Shown here piece by piece: positions 44,555 to 52,956 of a stretch of DNA of 64,000 nucleotides (position 1 is the first letter of the stretch; each line of letters starts with the position of its first letter). Origin of the DNA: GCA-002727615 sp964442655 (GTDB lineage: Bacteria > Pseudomonadota > Alphaproteobacteria > TMED109); assembly GCA_964442655.1 (NCBI GenBank), contig CAYTZM010000006.1, forward strand, positions 44,328 through 108,327, given 5' to 3'. The notes beneath the pieces were generated by a model. The model was not told the origin of the DNA and did no database searches. It worked only from the letters and a program-made list of their open reading frames with translations. The translations under genes were made by a program, and so were the position numbers.

Positions 44555-44998
44555 TCAGCCCAATTTTTCTACTCTTGGCAAATGTCTTCCACCTTCAAAT
44601 AATTCTTTTTCAAAAATATTTATATATTTCAGTGCTTTATTTAATGTAATAAACCTAGCTCCTAACACAAGTACATTAGCATTATTATGTTGTCGAGCTA
44701 ATTTAACCATATCTTCACTATAACATACTGCAGCTCTTACACCAGCTACTCTATTTAAAGCAATACTTATTCCTATACCACTTCCACATATAGCAATACC
44801 ATATTTGATCTTATTTTTTGATACTAAATCTCCTAACAATTTACCATAATCAGGATAATCTACAGAGTCATTACTAGAGGTTCCTACATCAATTAATTTT
44901 ATATTTTTGATTTGCAAATCCGCTTTTATATTTTCTTTTAAATCATAACCTGCATGATCGGAAGCAAAACCAATAACATTTGGCAATTTATATTTCAA
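44555..44998 (-). CDS. rpiB: Ribose-5-phosphate isomerase B
   Basis: 147 residues from a TTG start at 44998, supported by GAGGG seven bases upstream; there is no suitable ATG. RpiB/LacA-LacB fold: 'GFASDHAGYDLKENIK', 'VDYPDYGKLLGDLV', 'YGIAICGSGIGISIALNRV' with the catalytic Cys, and 'RQHNNANVLVLGARF'. It interconverts ribose- and ribulose-5-phosphate; the latter is the RibB substrate made by a gene in the same series. First gene of the glyA-nrdR-rib run. Confidence 0.94.
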   Translation of the reverse strand: MKYKLPNVIGFASDHAGYDLKENIKADLQIKNIKLIDVGTSSNDSVDYPDYGKLLGDLVSKNKIKYGIAICGSGIGISIALNRVAGVRAAVCYSEDMVKLARQHNNANVLVLGARFITLNKALKYINIFEKELFEGGRHLPRVEKLG

Positions 44999-45037
44999 AA
45001 ATTTACCCTCTAATAAATAAAAATATTAATAGTACTA

Positions 45038-46561
45038 TTAATTTTTTATATCAGTCCTTTTTATTTTTCCATCTCTTAATTGTTTCATGTAATCTTGTAT
45101 TTCATTCCTAACTATTCCAGCTAAAAAATACACCCCTACCAAATTAGCCACAGACATTAGAAAAATCATAGAATCAGATAAATCCAAAACAGAGCCTAAA
45201 CTTACTGAAGAACCAATAATAACAAATATGCAAAAAATTACTTTAAACACATTTTCTGAAAAACTTGATGTTCCAAATAAATAAGTCCATGATTTTAAGC
45301 CATAGTAAGACCAAGCAATCATAGTAGAAAATGCAAACAGAATTGCTGCTAACGCTAAAATATAAGGAAACCATGGGATTGTTTTAGCAAAAGCGGCAGA
45401 AGTAAGAGCTATTCCAGCTAAATCACCTCTCTCATCATACATTCCAGTAATTACTATAACCAGAGCTGTAACTGTACAGATAATAATAGTGTCAATAAAT
45501 GGTTCTAATATTGATACTAGGCCTTCTGTCACCGGAATATCACTTTTAACTGCTGAATGAGCAATAGGAGCAGAACCTAAACCAGCTTCATTAGAAAAAG
45601 CTGCTCTTTGAAAGCCAACTATTAAAGCTCCCAATGCACCACCTGCTGCTGCAGAAGGAGAAAAAGCTTCAGAAATTATCCTTAAAATTGCTTCAGGAAC
45701 TCCTGTAATATTAATTAAAATAATTATTAATCCAGCCAAAAGATAAATTATAGCCATAAAAGGAACTAATCTAGATGTAACTTTAGCTATAGATTTTATA
45801 CCCCCAATTATTACAAACCCTAAAATAATGGCTATAATCAATCCAAAAAGCCAACCTTTATCAGCAAAAAATGAAGCTTCTCCTCCAGTTACAGAAACAA
45901 ATTGCTGAAAAGATTGATTGGCTTGAAACATATTTCCTCCACCTAATGCTCCCCCAATACAACAAATAGAAAAAAATACAGCTAATATTTTACCTAAGGA
46001 AGCTTGTCCTTTTTCAGCTAAGCCTTTGGATAAATAATGCATAGGCCCACCTGAAACACTTCCATCATCATTAATAACTCTATATTTCACACCCAGTGTA
46101 CACTCACAAAATTTTAAAGACATTCCAAGAAAGCCAGCTAAAATCATCCAAAAAGTTGCTCCAGGACCTCCAACTGCAACAGCAACAGCTACTCCAGCTA
46201 TATTGCCTAATCCAACCGTTCCAGAAATTGCAGTAGAGAGAGCTTGAAAGTGAGAAACTTCACCTTTTGAATCTGGTTTATCATATCTACCTCTTACCAA
46301 ATCTAATGCATGTGAGAACATTCTTAAATTAACAAAATTAAAATAAAAAGTACAAAATATAGCACCTGCTATTAACCACAGAACTATAATTCTAATATCA
46401 GCCCCTGCAATACTAAAGGAATAAAAAACCATACCTGCAATTTTATTTGAAATAGGAGACAACCATGAATTTATTATTGAATCTATTCCTTCACTAGCAT
46501 ACAGAAAATTAGTTGAAAAAAATGTTGTTATAAAAACAAAATATTTAAAAAAATTATTCAT
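45038..46561 (-). CDS. Alanine/glycine:cation symporter (AGCS) family protein
   Basis: 507 residues from ATG 46561 (AGGG nine bases upstream); an earlier in-frame codon at 46597 would add 12 residues. After an N-terminal hydrophobic segment ending 'NFLYASEG' there are about ten membrane helices. AGCS signatures are 'ALSTAISGTVGLGNIAGVAVA', read in two parts near residue 95, 'GGPMHYL' and 'AAFSNEAGLGSAPIAHSA' near 320. The family imports alanine or glycine with Na+ or H+. It lies downstream of hemA on the same strand, which suggests supply of glycine for ALA synthesis; that link is inference. Confidence 0.92.
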   Translation of the reverse strand: MNNFFKYFVFITTFFSTNFLYASEGIDSIINSWLSPISNKIAGMVFYSFSIAGADIRIIVLWLIAGAIFCTFYFNFVNLRMFSHALDLVRGRYDKPDSKGEVSHFQALSTAISGTVGLGNIAGVAVAVAVGGPGATFWMILAGFLGMSLKFCECTLGVKYRVINDDGSVSGGPMHYLSKGLAEKGQASLGKILAVFFSICCIGGALGGGNMFQANQSFQQFVSVTGGEASFFADKGWLFGLIIAIILGFVIIGGIKSIAKVTSRLVPFMAIIYLLAGLIIILINITGVPEAILRIISEAFSPSAAAGGALGALIVGFQRAAFSNEAGLGSAPIAHSAVKSDIPVTEGLVSILEPFIDTIIICTVTALVIVITGMYDERGDLAGIALTSAAFAKTIPWFPYILALAAILFAFSTMIAWSYYGLKSWTYLFGTSSFSENVFKVIFCIFVIIGSSVSLGSVLDLSDSMIFLMSVANLVGVYFLAGIVRNEIQDYMKQLRDGKIKRTDIKN

Positions 46562-46631
46562 AATTGTTACCCTTATAAAATTTAATACTTTAACCATATG
46601 AAAAAACAGACCGTTAAGTAAAGCGAAAATA

Positions 46632-47843
46632 TTAACTTATTTCGGAAATTCCCAACTGCTTCCATACCTTTTTCAATGACTGCACCAAATGATCCATCAT
46701 TTGGTCATTATGAAATGGACTTGGAGTAAACCTCAATCTTTCCTTACCTTTAGGAACTGTAGGATAATTTATAGGCTGTACATATATCGAATATTTTGAA
46801 AGCAATATATCTGAAGCTTTTTTACATAATGAAGGATTTCCAACTAAAACTGGAACAATATGACTATCTGATGGCATAACAATAATCCCAGTTTGTCTTA
46901 ATTTTTCTTTTAATTTTAGCGCTCTTTCTTGATGTAAAATTCTTTCCTTATTTGAAGTTTTTAAATGTTTTACTGAGGCTAAAGCTCCTGCTACTACAGC
47001 TGGAGGCAGAGAAGTTGTAAAAATAAAGCTTGATGCAAAAGATCTAACTACATCTATTATATTTTTATTTGCCGCAATATATCCACCCATTGTTCCATAT
47101 GCTTTTGCTAATGTTCCTTCTATTATATCTAATTCATCCATCAATCCTTCTCTTTCAGCTATTCCTCCTCCTCTTTCTCCATACATTCCAACTGCATGTA
47201 CTTCATCAAGATAAGTGAGAGCATTATTATCCTTTGAAACTTCACATATTTCTTTTATTGGTGCTATATCTCCATCCATAGAATAAACTGACTCAAATGC
47301 AATTAACTTTGGTCTATCTGGATGTATTTCTTTTAATATTTTAGATAAATGGTCAGGATCATTATGTTTAAAAACAAATCTTTCTGCTTTACTATTTCTC
47401 ATACCTTGTATCATAGAAGCATGATTTAATTCATCTGAAAAAATTACACATCCAGGTAAAATAGAAGCAATTGTACTTATTGATGCTTCGTTTGAAATAT
47501 ATCCTGAAGTAAATAATAAAGCTCCTTCCTTATTATGTAAATCAGCTAGCTCCTTCTCCAATTGAACATGATAGTGTGTAGTTCCTGAAATATTTCTAGT
47601 TCCTCCAGAACCGGCACCAGCATTATCAATAGCATCATGCATAGCCTTTAACACATCTATATTCTGCCCCATTCCTAAATAATCATTAGAGCACCAAACA
47701 GCTACTTCATTCTGATTTTCTTCTGAAAAATGTGTAGCATTAGGAAAACTACCTTTATTTCTTTTTATATCATTGAAAATTCTATATCGACCTTCATCTT
47801 TCAATGAGTTCAATGCTTCTATAAAATATTTATTATAATTCAT
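46632..47843 (-). CDS. hemA: 5-aminolevulinate synthase
   Basis: 403 residues, alpha-oxoamine synthase family. 'CSNDYLGMGQN' (51-61), 'GAGSGGTRNISGTTHYHV' (76-93), 'DEVHAVGMYGERGGG' and PLP lysine K247 in 'EGTLAKAYGTMGGY' match ALAS, whose Rhodobacter enzyme has the lysine at nearly the same position. It condenses glycine with succinyl-CoA, the C4 route of tetrapyrrole synthesis restricted in bacteria to alphaproteobacteria. Divergent from a GST gene across 85 bp. The AGCS symporter follows 70 bp downstream. Confidence 0.96.
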   Translation of the reverse strand: MNYNKYFIEALNSLKDEGRYRIFNDIKRNKGSFPNATHFSEENQNEVAVWCSNDYLGMGQNIDVLKAMHDAIDNAGAGSGGTRNISGTTHYHVQLEKELADLHNKEGALLFTSGYISNEASISTIASILPGCVIFSDELNHASMIQGMRNSKAERFVFKHNDPDHLSKILKEIHPDRPKLIAFESVYSMDGDIAPIKEICEVSKDNNALTYLDEVHAVGMYGERGGGIAEREGLMDELDIIEGTLAKAYGTMGGYIAANKNIIDVVRSFASSFIFTTSLPPAVVAGALASVKHLKTSNKERILHQERALKLKEKLRQTGIIVMPSDSHIVPVLVGNPSLCKKASDILLSKYSIYVQPINYPTVPKGKERLRFTPSPFHNDQMMDHLVQSLKKVWKQLGISEIS

Positions 47844-47928
47844 TATACCGTTTATTACCTATATCTTTTCTGTATAATGCTTATATAACTATATCAAAAT
47901 TTTTAATAGTAAAAACGAAAGTAATTAA

Positions 47929-48624
47929 ATGATATTTTACGAACTTGACGCAAAAAATGAGCAATATTTTAGCCCTTATTCCTGGAGAATATTAATGGCT
48001 TTAAATCATAAAAATTTAATAAACAATGTAGAAAGAGTACCAGTAAAATTTTCTGATAAATCAATAATTAACCATCAAGGTTTTAACAAGGTGCCTGTAT
48101 TAGAAGATAATGGCACTTGGATAGGAGAATCTCTAGAAATAGCTAAATATTTAGAATTTACCTATCCAGACAAACCTGCTTTATTTGGAAGCTATGAAAA
48201 TATTCGTCTTACTAGTATAATTAATCTAATGTTAGATCCTAAAATTTTAGGTATTTTAGCTAGAATTATAGTAGCTGATGTTTATGAAGTTATACAACCT
48301 GATGACAAAATATATTTTAGAGAAACTAGAGAAAAATTATTAAACAAAACAATCGAAGAAATAGAAAAAGATAGTAAAAAATTTATTCCTATTTTTCAAA
48401 AAGAACTAAATCCTTTTCGTAAAATATTAAATACAAATAACTATTTTACAGGGGCCAAACCAATGTATTGTGATTACATACTTTTTGGTTTTTTTATGTG
48501 GGCAAGAAACACAAGTAAAAAACAACTACTAGAAAAAAATGATGTTTTATGGCACTGGAGAGATAGAATGTTAAACTTATATAATGGTTTTGCTAGAAAC
48601 TCTAATGGATACGATATTAAATAA
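47929..48624 (+). CDS. Glutathione S-transferase family protein
   Basis: 231 residues. The N-terminal thioredoxin fold has 'YFSPYSWRILMALNHKN' with the usual Ser/Pro-Tyr-Ser active-site region, the cis-proline in 'NKVPVLEDNGTWIGESLEIA' and the glutamate-serine pair E-S for the gamma-glutamyl group. The C-terminal helical domain contains 'YCDYILFGFFMWARN'. Substrate unknown. It resembles GSTs annotated as beta-etherase-like or maleylacetoacetate-isomerase-like, but this cannot be settled. Stands alone, converging on an SDR gene with 2 bp between stops. Confidence 0.82.
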   Translation: MIFYELDAKNEQYFSPYSWRILMALNHKNLINNVERVPVKFSDKSIINHQGFNKVPVLEDNGTWIGESLEIAKYLEFTYPDKPALFGSYENIRLTSIINLMLDPKILGILARIIVADVYEVIQPDDKIYFRETREKLLNKTIEEIEKDSKKFIPIFQKELNPFRKILNTNNYFTGAKPMYCDYILFGFFMWARNTSKKQLLEKNDVLWHWRDRMLNLYNGFARNSNGYDIK

Positions 48625-48626
48625 TT

Positions 48627-49361
48627 TTATGTAATACTATATCCCCCATCAACAGTTATTGTTGTACCTGTAGTATAACTTGCCCTATCACTGGCTAAAT
48701 ATACTGCAGCCCCTGCTATATCTTCAGGAACTCCCCATCTTTTCATAACAGTTCTATCAGTAATTTTTTCTTTTTCAGCCTTTTCTTCTCTAAGAAGTTT
48801 AGTTAATTTAGTTTCAATATACCCAGGAGCAATTGCATTTACTCTAACTTTATGTTCATACCAACCATTTGCCAAACTTTTAGTTAAACCTACTAAACCA
48901 GTTTTAGAAGCTGTATAACCTGGAGATATTGGAGAGCCAAAAAATGACCACATTGAAGCAATATTTATAATATTTCCATGAGTTATTGCCAGTTTAGGTA
49001 AAACAGAATGACTCATTCTCATCACACCCATCAAATTAGTATTAATCACCTCTGCAAAATGTTCTATACGGTATTCCAAAGCTCTTTTAACTAGACCCGC
49101 ATTATTAACTAAAATATGTAAAGCACCAATTTCATTTAATATATTGTCAATTGAAATATCATTGGTAACATCTAGTTTATATTTTTTTAAAACTCCATAT
49201 TTGGTTTTTATGTTGCATTTATCTAAACTTTCGTCAGATTTTGCAGTTACAATTACCTCCGCTCCTGCCTCTAAAAAAGCCAAAGCAATTGCATAACCTA
49301 TTCCTGATGCACCACCAGTCACAAGTGCTATTTTTCCTGTTAAGTCAATTGTATATGCCAT
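48627..49361 (-). CDS. Short-chain dehydrogenase/reductase (sugar-acid type)
   Basis: 244 residues, classical SDR: 'ALVTGGASGIGYAIAL' (cofactor glycine motif, residues 11-26), 'VNNAGLVKRA', 'NIASMWSFFGSPISPGY' leading to the catalytic 'YTASK', and 'RVNAIAPGYIETKL'. The C-terminal 'YTTGTTITVDGGYSI' is standard. Resembles gluconate 5-dehydrogenase/2-deoxygluconate 3-dehydrogenase types. Neighbours (2-hydroxyacid dehydrogenase, FAH-family hydrolase, UxaA-like dehydratase) suggest a role in sugar-acid catabolism. The exact substrate is not visible. Confidence 0.87.
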   Translation of the reverse strand: MAYTIDLTGKIALVTGGASGIGYAIALAFLEAGAEVIVTAKSDESLDKCNIKTKYGVLKKYKLDVTNDISIDNILNEIGALHILVNNAGLVKRALEYRIEHFAEVINTNLMGVMRMSHSVLPKLAITHGNIINIASMWSFFGSPISPGYTASKTGLVGLTKSLANGWYEHKVRVNAIAPGYIETKLTKLLREEKAEKEKITDRTVMKRWGVPEDIAGAAVYLASDRASYTTGTTITVDGGYSIT

Positions 49362-49371
49362 AATTTACCTC

Positions 49372-50352
49372 TTATATAATAGTGTTTACCGAATTAAGTA
49401 CCTTTTTCTCAATAAAAAATGTTTCTATATTTTTAGCTGCCAACTCTACCATGCCTGTTCTTGATTTAACACTAGCACTTCCAGCATGAGGAGCTAAAAC
49501 AACATTATCCATCATAGCTAATTTAATATCATAATTAGGTTCAAACTCATACACATCAAGAGCACATCCTGAAATTAATTTATTATTTAAAGCTATTATT
49601 AAGTCACTTTCTTTAACGATTGGACCGCGAGCTATGTTTATTAGGAAACTATTTTTTTTCATATTTTTAAATTCTTTAATAGTAATTAAGTGTTTTGTTT
49701 CTTTTGTTAAAGGGCAAAGTATAACTATATAGCGACACGATTTTAGCAAATCTATTAATGACATCCATTCTGCATTTAAATTAGATTCGATATCTTTACT
49801 CAACCTATTTCTATTATGATATTTAATATTTAAACCAAATGGTAAAGCTCTTTTTGCAACATCTTGTCCAATACTTCCCATACCTATAATACCTAAATTT
49901 TCACCTTTTAAATCTGCACCCCATAAAAGATGATAAAAATTGGCTTTAAATCCTCCTGATCTAACAATACGATCTCCTTCAGGAACTCTTCTTGCTATAG
50001 CTAACAGTAGCGCCATCGACATATCAGCAACTGCGTCATTCAATATGCCTGGTGTATTGGTTACTTGTATACCCTTTCTCGTACAAAAATTGACATCGAT
50101 ATTATCAAAACCTACACCAACATTACTTACAATTTTTAAATTAGAACATGATTGTATTAATGTCTTATCTATAATAGGTGACTGAGCTAATATTCCTTCT
50201 ACATTAATTACTCTGTCTAAAAGTTCATTACCTGATAAAATAAGCTCTGAAGTATCATGATGATCTATATCAAAATTTTTTTCTAATCTAAATAAAAGAT
50301 CATCAGACAACCAAGAATGAATAAAAATTTTAGGCTTAATCTTTACTTCCAT
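49372..50352 (-). CDS. D-isomer-specific 2-hydroxyacid dehydrogenase
   Basis: 326 residues. NAD(P)-binding core 'GIIGMGSIGQDVAKRALPFG' (from about residue 157), catalytic Arg in 'INIARGPIVKE', and the catalytic His in 'VVLAPHAGSAS'; 'VGVGFDNIDV' and 'TNTPGILNDAVADM' mark the substrate domain. Most like glyoxylate/hydroxypyruvate/2-ketogluconate reductases (GhrB/GRHPR group). Its first 10 bases overlap the FAH-family gene, and it precedes the SDR by 10 bp, so the three form one operon. Confidence 0.88.
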   Translation of the reverse strand: MEVKIKPKIFIHSWLSDDLLFRLEKNFDIDHHDTSELILSGNELLDRVINVEGILAQSPIIDKTLIQSCSNLKIVSNVGVGFDNIDVNFCTRKGIQVTNTPGILNDAVADMSMALLLAIARRVPEGDRIVRSGGFKANFYHLLWGADLKGENLGIIGMGSIGQDVAKRALPFGLNIKYHNRNRLSKDIESNLNAEWMSLIDLLKSCRYIVILCPLTKETKHLITIKEFKNMKKNSFLINIARGPIVKESDLIIALNNKLISGCALDVYEFEPNYDIKLAMMDNVVLAPHAGSASVKSRTGMVELAAKNIETFFIEKKVLNSVNTII

Positions 50353-51227
50353 TTAACAACTTTTTGACATTGCTCACCTAATTTTTCTATTCCTAAATGC
50401 ATCTCATTTCCATGTCTTAGAAACTTTTGAGGTTTCATTCCTGCTCCTACTCCAGGAGGAGTTCCAGTAGCAATTAGGTCACCTGGCTCTAAAGTCATAT
50501 AATGACTTACATATGAAACAATTGTTTTAACATCAAAAATCATTGTAGATGTATTACCATTTTGCATTCTTTTTCCATTAAGGTCTAGCCAGAGATCAAG
50601 ATTTTGAACTTTTCTAACCTCATCTTTTGTTACTAACCACGGACCAACAGGACAAGAAGTATCAAAGCCTTTTCCTCTTATCCATTGACCACCAGCGGCT
50701 TTCATTTGGTATTCTCTCTCAGACACATCATTAACTATAGTATATCCAGCAACATAACTAAGAGCACGAGATACGCTTACAGATCTTGCTCTTTCACCTA
50801 TAACTACTCCTAATTCAACTTCCCAATCTCCATGTGTACTATCTCTTAATTTAGTACTCCTTTTTCCTAAAATAAGTCCTTTTGGCAACATAACATCATC
50901 ATTAGGTCCAATAAGAGAACTAGTTGGTTTCATAAACATTATAGGTTCACCTGGTATTGGACTTCCAGTTTCTTTAGCATGATCTACATAATTTAATCCA
51001 ATACAGACTATCTTTCCTATTCCTGAAACAGGAACGCCTAGTCTCTTTTTTCCCTTAACTAAAGGTAATCTATTTAAATTAGTAGAATTCATCTTTTTTA
51101 ATTTTAAGGAAGATAACGCAGACCCATCTATATCATTAACCTTAGATGATAAATCTCTTAATTTTCCTTCTGAATCAATAATTCCTGGTTTTTCTTTTCC
51201 TGCTACTCCATATCTAACTAATTTCAT
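50343..51227 (-). CDS. Fumarylacetoacetate hydrolase (FAH) family protein
   Basis: 294 residues. FAH C-terminal fold: 'IGLNYVDHAKETG' (His-containing loop near residue 78), the metal-binding 'DWEVELGVVIG' (E-x-E), 'GYTIVNDVSERE', 'KGFDTSCPVGPWLV' and 'GDLIATGTPPGVG'. About 12 extra residues ('LILGKRSTKLRDS') stand between 'VMLPKG' and the metal motif compared with the usual spacing. In this neighbourhood a hydrolase of 2-keto-3-deoxy sugar acids, such as 2,4-diketo-3-deoxy-L-fuconate, is plausible. Good Shine-Dalgarno AAGGGGG. Divergent from the uxaA-like gene. Confidence 0.86.
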   Translation of the reverse strand: MKLVRYGVAGKEKPGIIDSEGKLRDLSSKVNDIDGSALSSLKLKKMNSTNLNRLPLVKGKKRLGVPVSGIGKIVCIGLNYVDHAKETGSPIPGEPIMFMKPTSSLIGPNDDVMLPKGLILGKRSTKLRDSTHGDWEVELGVVIGERARSVSVSRALSYVAGYTIVNDVSEREYQMKAAGGQWIRGKGFDTSCPVGPWLVTKDEVRKVQNLDLWLDLNGKRMQNGNTSTMIFDVKTIVSYVSHYMTLEPGDLIATGTPPGVGAGMKPQKFLRHGNEMHLGIEKLGEQCQKVVKWK

Positions 51228-51336
51228 TATTTTCCCCCTTCAGTTAATTAATCACCTAGTTATTGTAAGAATAAATTATAATATATTTTTAACAATAATA
51301 CCTATAAAATAATTAAAACAAAATAATCCCTAAAAC

Positions 51337-51348
51337 ACATTTAAATGT
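51337..51348. promoter_or_regulatory. 12-bp perfect palindrome in a divergent intergenic region
   Basis: ACATTTAAATGT reads the same on both strands and lies midway in the 196-bp gap between the FAH-family gene (minus) and the uxaA-like gene (plus), two genes of one presumed pathway. It could be an operator for a shared regulator. AT-rich DNA yields such palindromes by chance fairly often; no regulator gene is adjacent. The rest of the gap shows nothing I can name. Confidence 0.3.
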
Positions 51349-51423
51349 AAACATAATTTTCAATTTTCATATATAAAAATATAATATATAATCATATTTC
51401 AAATATTTATGGGAGAATATGTA

Positions 51424-52956
51424 ATGAAACCTTTAGCAATAAGACTACATGATAATGATAATGTAGTAACCGCAAAATCAGATATAGACCCAAACATATC
51501 TTTAAGTGAAGAAAATATTACTACTAGACAATTCATTCCTGTAGGGCACAAAATTGCTACAAAAAATATTAATAAAGGTGACGATTTAGTAAAATATGAC
51601 AATATTATTGGAACAGCTAAAGAAAATATTAGTGTTGGTGATCATGTACATGTTCAAAACACTAGTATGTCAGATAAAAAAAGAGATTATGAATTCTCAT
51701 TAGGATGTAAAGAAACACAAATTCTACCTAAAAACGAACAAGCTACATTTATGGGATATCGAAGAACTAATGGCAAAGTAGGTACGAGAAATTTCATAGG
51801 AGTTATTTCATCAGTTAATTGCTCCGCTACAGTTTGTAAAAAAATAGCCGAAGCCTTTAATGAAGAAACCTTATCTAAATATGAAAATGTGGATGGTATA
51901 GTATCTTTAACCCATGGGACAGGATGCGGTATAAATAGTAATGGCTTAGGCTGGGAATTACTTCAAGCTACTATACAAGGTTATTCAAGACATCCAAATT
52001 TTGGAGGTCTTTTAGTTATTGGTTTAGGATGTGAAGTAAATCAAGTAAGCGGAATGGCACAATCAATGAATTGGGCAAATACAGATACATTTAAAATGAT
52101 GACCATACAAGAAGTTGGAGGCACAAGAAAAACTATCAATGAAGGTGTTGAGAATATAAAACAAATGCTCCCAGTTCTTAATAATAATAAAAGGGAAAAA
52201 TGTCCGGCTTCAGAATTAATATTAGGTTTAGAATGTGGAGGATCTGATGCCTATTCAGGAATGACAGCTAATCCAGCTTTAGGTGCAGCTGTTGACTTAT
52301 TAGTAAAGAATGGTGGAACAGGAACTCTTGCTGAAACTCCTGAAATATTTGGAGCAGAGCATCTTCTAACTAGAAGAGCAATAAACAGAGAAGTTGGACA
52401 AAAAATAGTGAACTTTATTAAATGGTGGCAAGAAGAATACTTAATAAAATTTGAAGAAAACAAAGACCAATTACATCAAGATCCATCTCCTGGCAATAAA
52501 GCTGGTGGCTTAACTACTATTCTTGAAAAGTCTCTTGGTGCTGTAGCAAAAGGAGGAACAACAAATTTAGTAGATGTTTATCAATTTGCTGAAAATATTA
52601 AAGCCAAAGGATTCACATTTATGAACACACCAGGATATGATGTTACTAGTGTAACAGGGTTAATTGCAGGAGGAGCAAATATAATTTGTTTTACAACTGG
52701 AAGAGGATCTGTATTTGGGTGCAAACCAGCACCTTCTATTAAACTTGCAACTAACAATGATCTTTATGAAAGAATGACAGAAGATATGGATATAAATTGT
52801 GGAAAAATCTTATTAGGACAATCTACTATTGAAGAAATGGGACAAGAAATATTTCAGTATATATTAGATATTGCTTCAGGACAACAATCTAAATCTGAAA
52901 TAAATGGTTTAGGAGATTTAGAGTTTGTTCCTTGGCAAATGGGTGCTATAACTTGA
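51424..52956 (+). CDS. UxaA-family dehydratase (altronate/galactarate dehydratase-like)
   Basis: 510 residues from ATG 51424; the GGGAG seven bases upstream supports it over the ATG at 51409. An N-terminal SAF domain (about 1-80, 'IPVGHKIATKNINKGDDL') is followed by the D-galactarate/altronate dehydratase domain: 'SSVNCSATVC' near residue 130, 'LTHGTGCGINSNG', 'GLECGGSDAYSGMTANPALG' near 268, and 'GANIICFTTGRGS'. Cysteines are placed as in UxaA and GarD, iron-dependent dehydratases of aldarates and aldonates. E. coli UxaA is about 495 residues, so this is full length with both domains fused. The stop overlaps the next start. Confidence 0.88.
   Translation: MKPLAIRLHDNDNVVTAKSDIDPNISLSEENITTRQFIPVGHKIATKNINKGDDLVKYDNIIGTAKENISVGDHVHVQNTSMSDKKRDYEFSLGCKETQILPKNEQATFMGYRRTNGKVGTRNFIGVISSVNCSATVCKKIAEAFNEETLSKYENVDGIVSLTHGTGCGINSNGLGWELLQATIQGYSRHPNFGGLLVIGLGCEVNQVSGMAQSMNWANTDTFKMMTIQEVGGTRKTINEGVENIKQMLPVLNNNKREKCPASELILGLECGGSDAYSGMTANPALGAAVDLLVKNGGTGTLAETPEIFGAEHLLTRRAINREVGQKIVNFIKWWQEEYLIKFEENKDQLHQDPSPGNKAGGLTTILEKSLGAVAKGGTTNLVDVYQFAENIKAKGFTFMNTPGYDVTSVTGLIAGGANIICFTTGRGSVFGCKPAPSIKLATNNDLYERMTEDMDINCGKILLGQSTIEEMGQEIFQYILDIASGQQSKSEINGLGDLEFVPWQMGAIT

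Noticed and set aside
46562..46631. Possible glycine riboswitch upstream of the AGCS symporter
   Set aside because: Only 70 bp are available and they lack any riboswitch-like paired structure.
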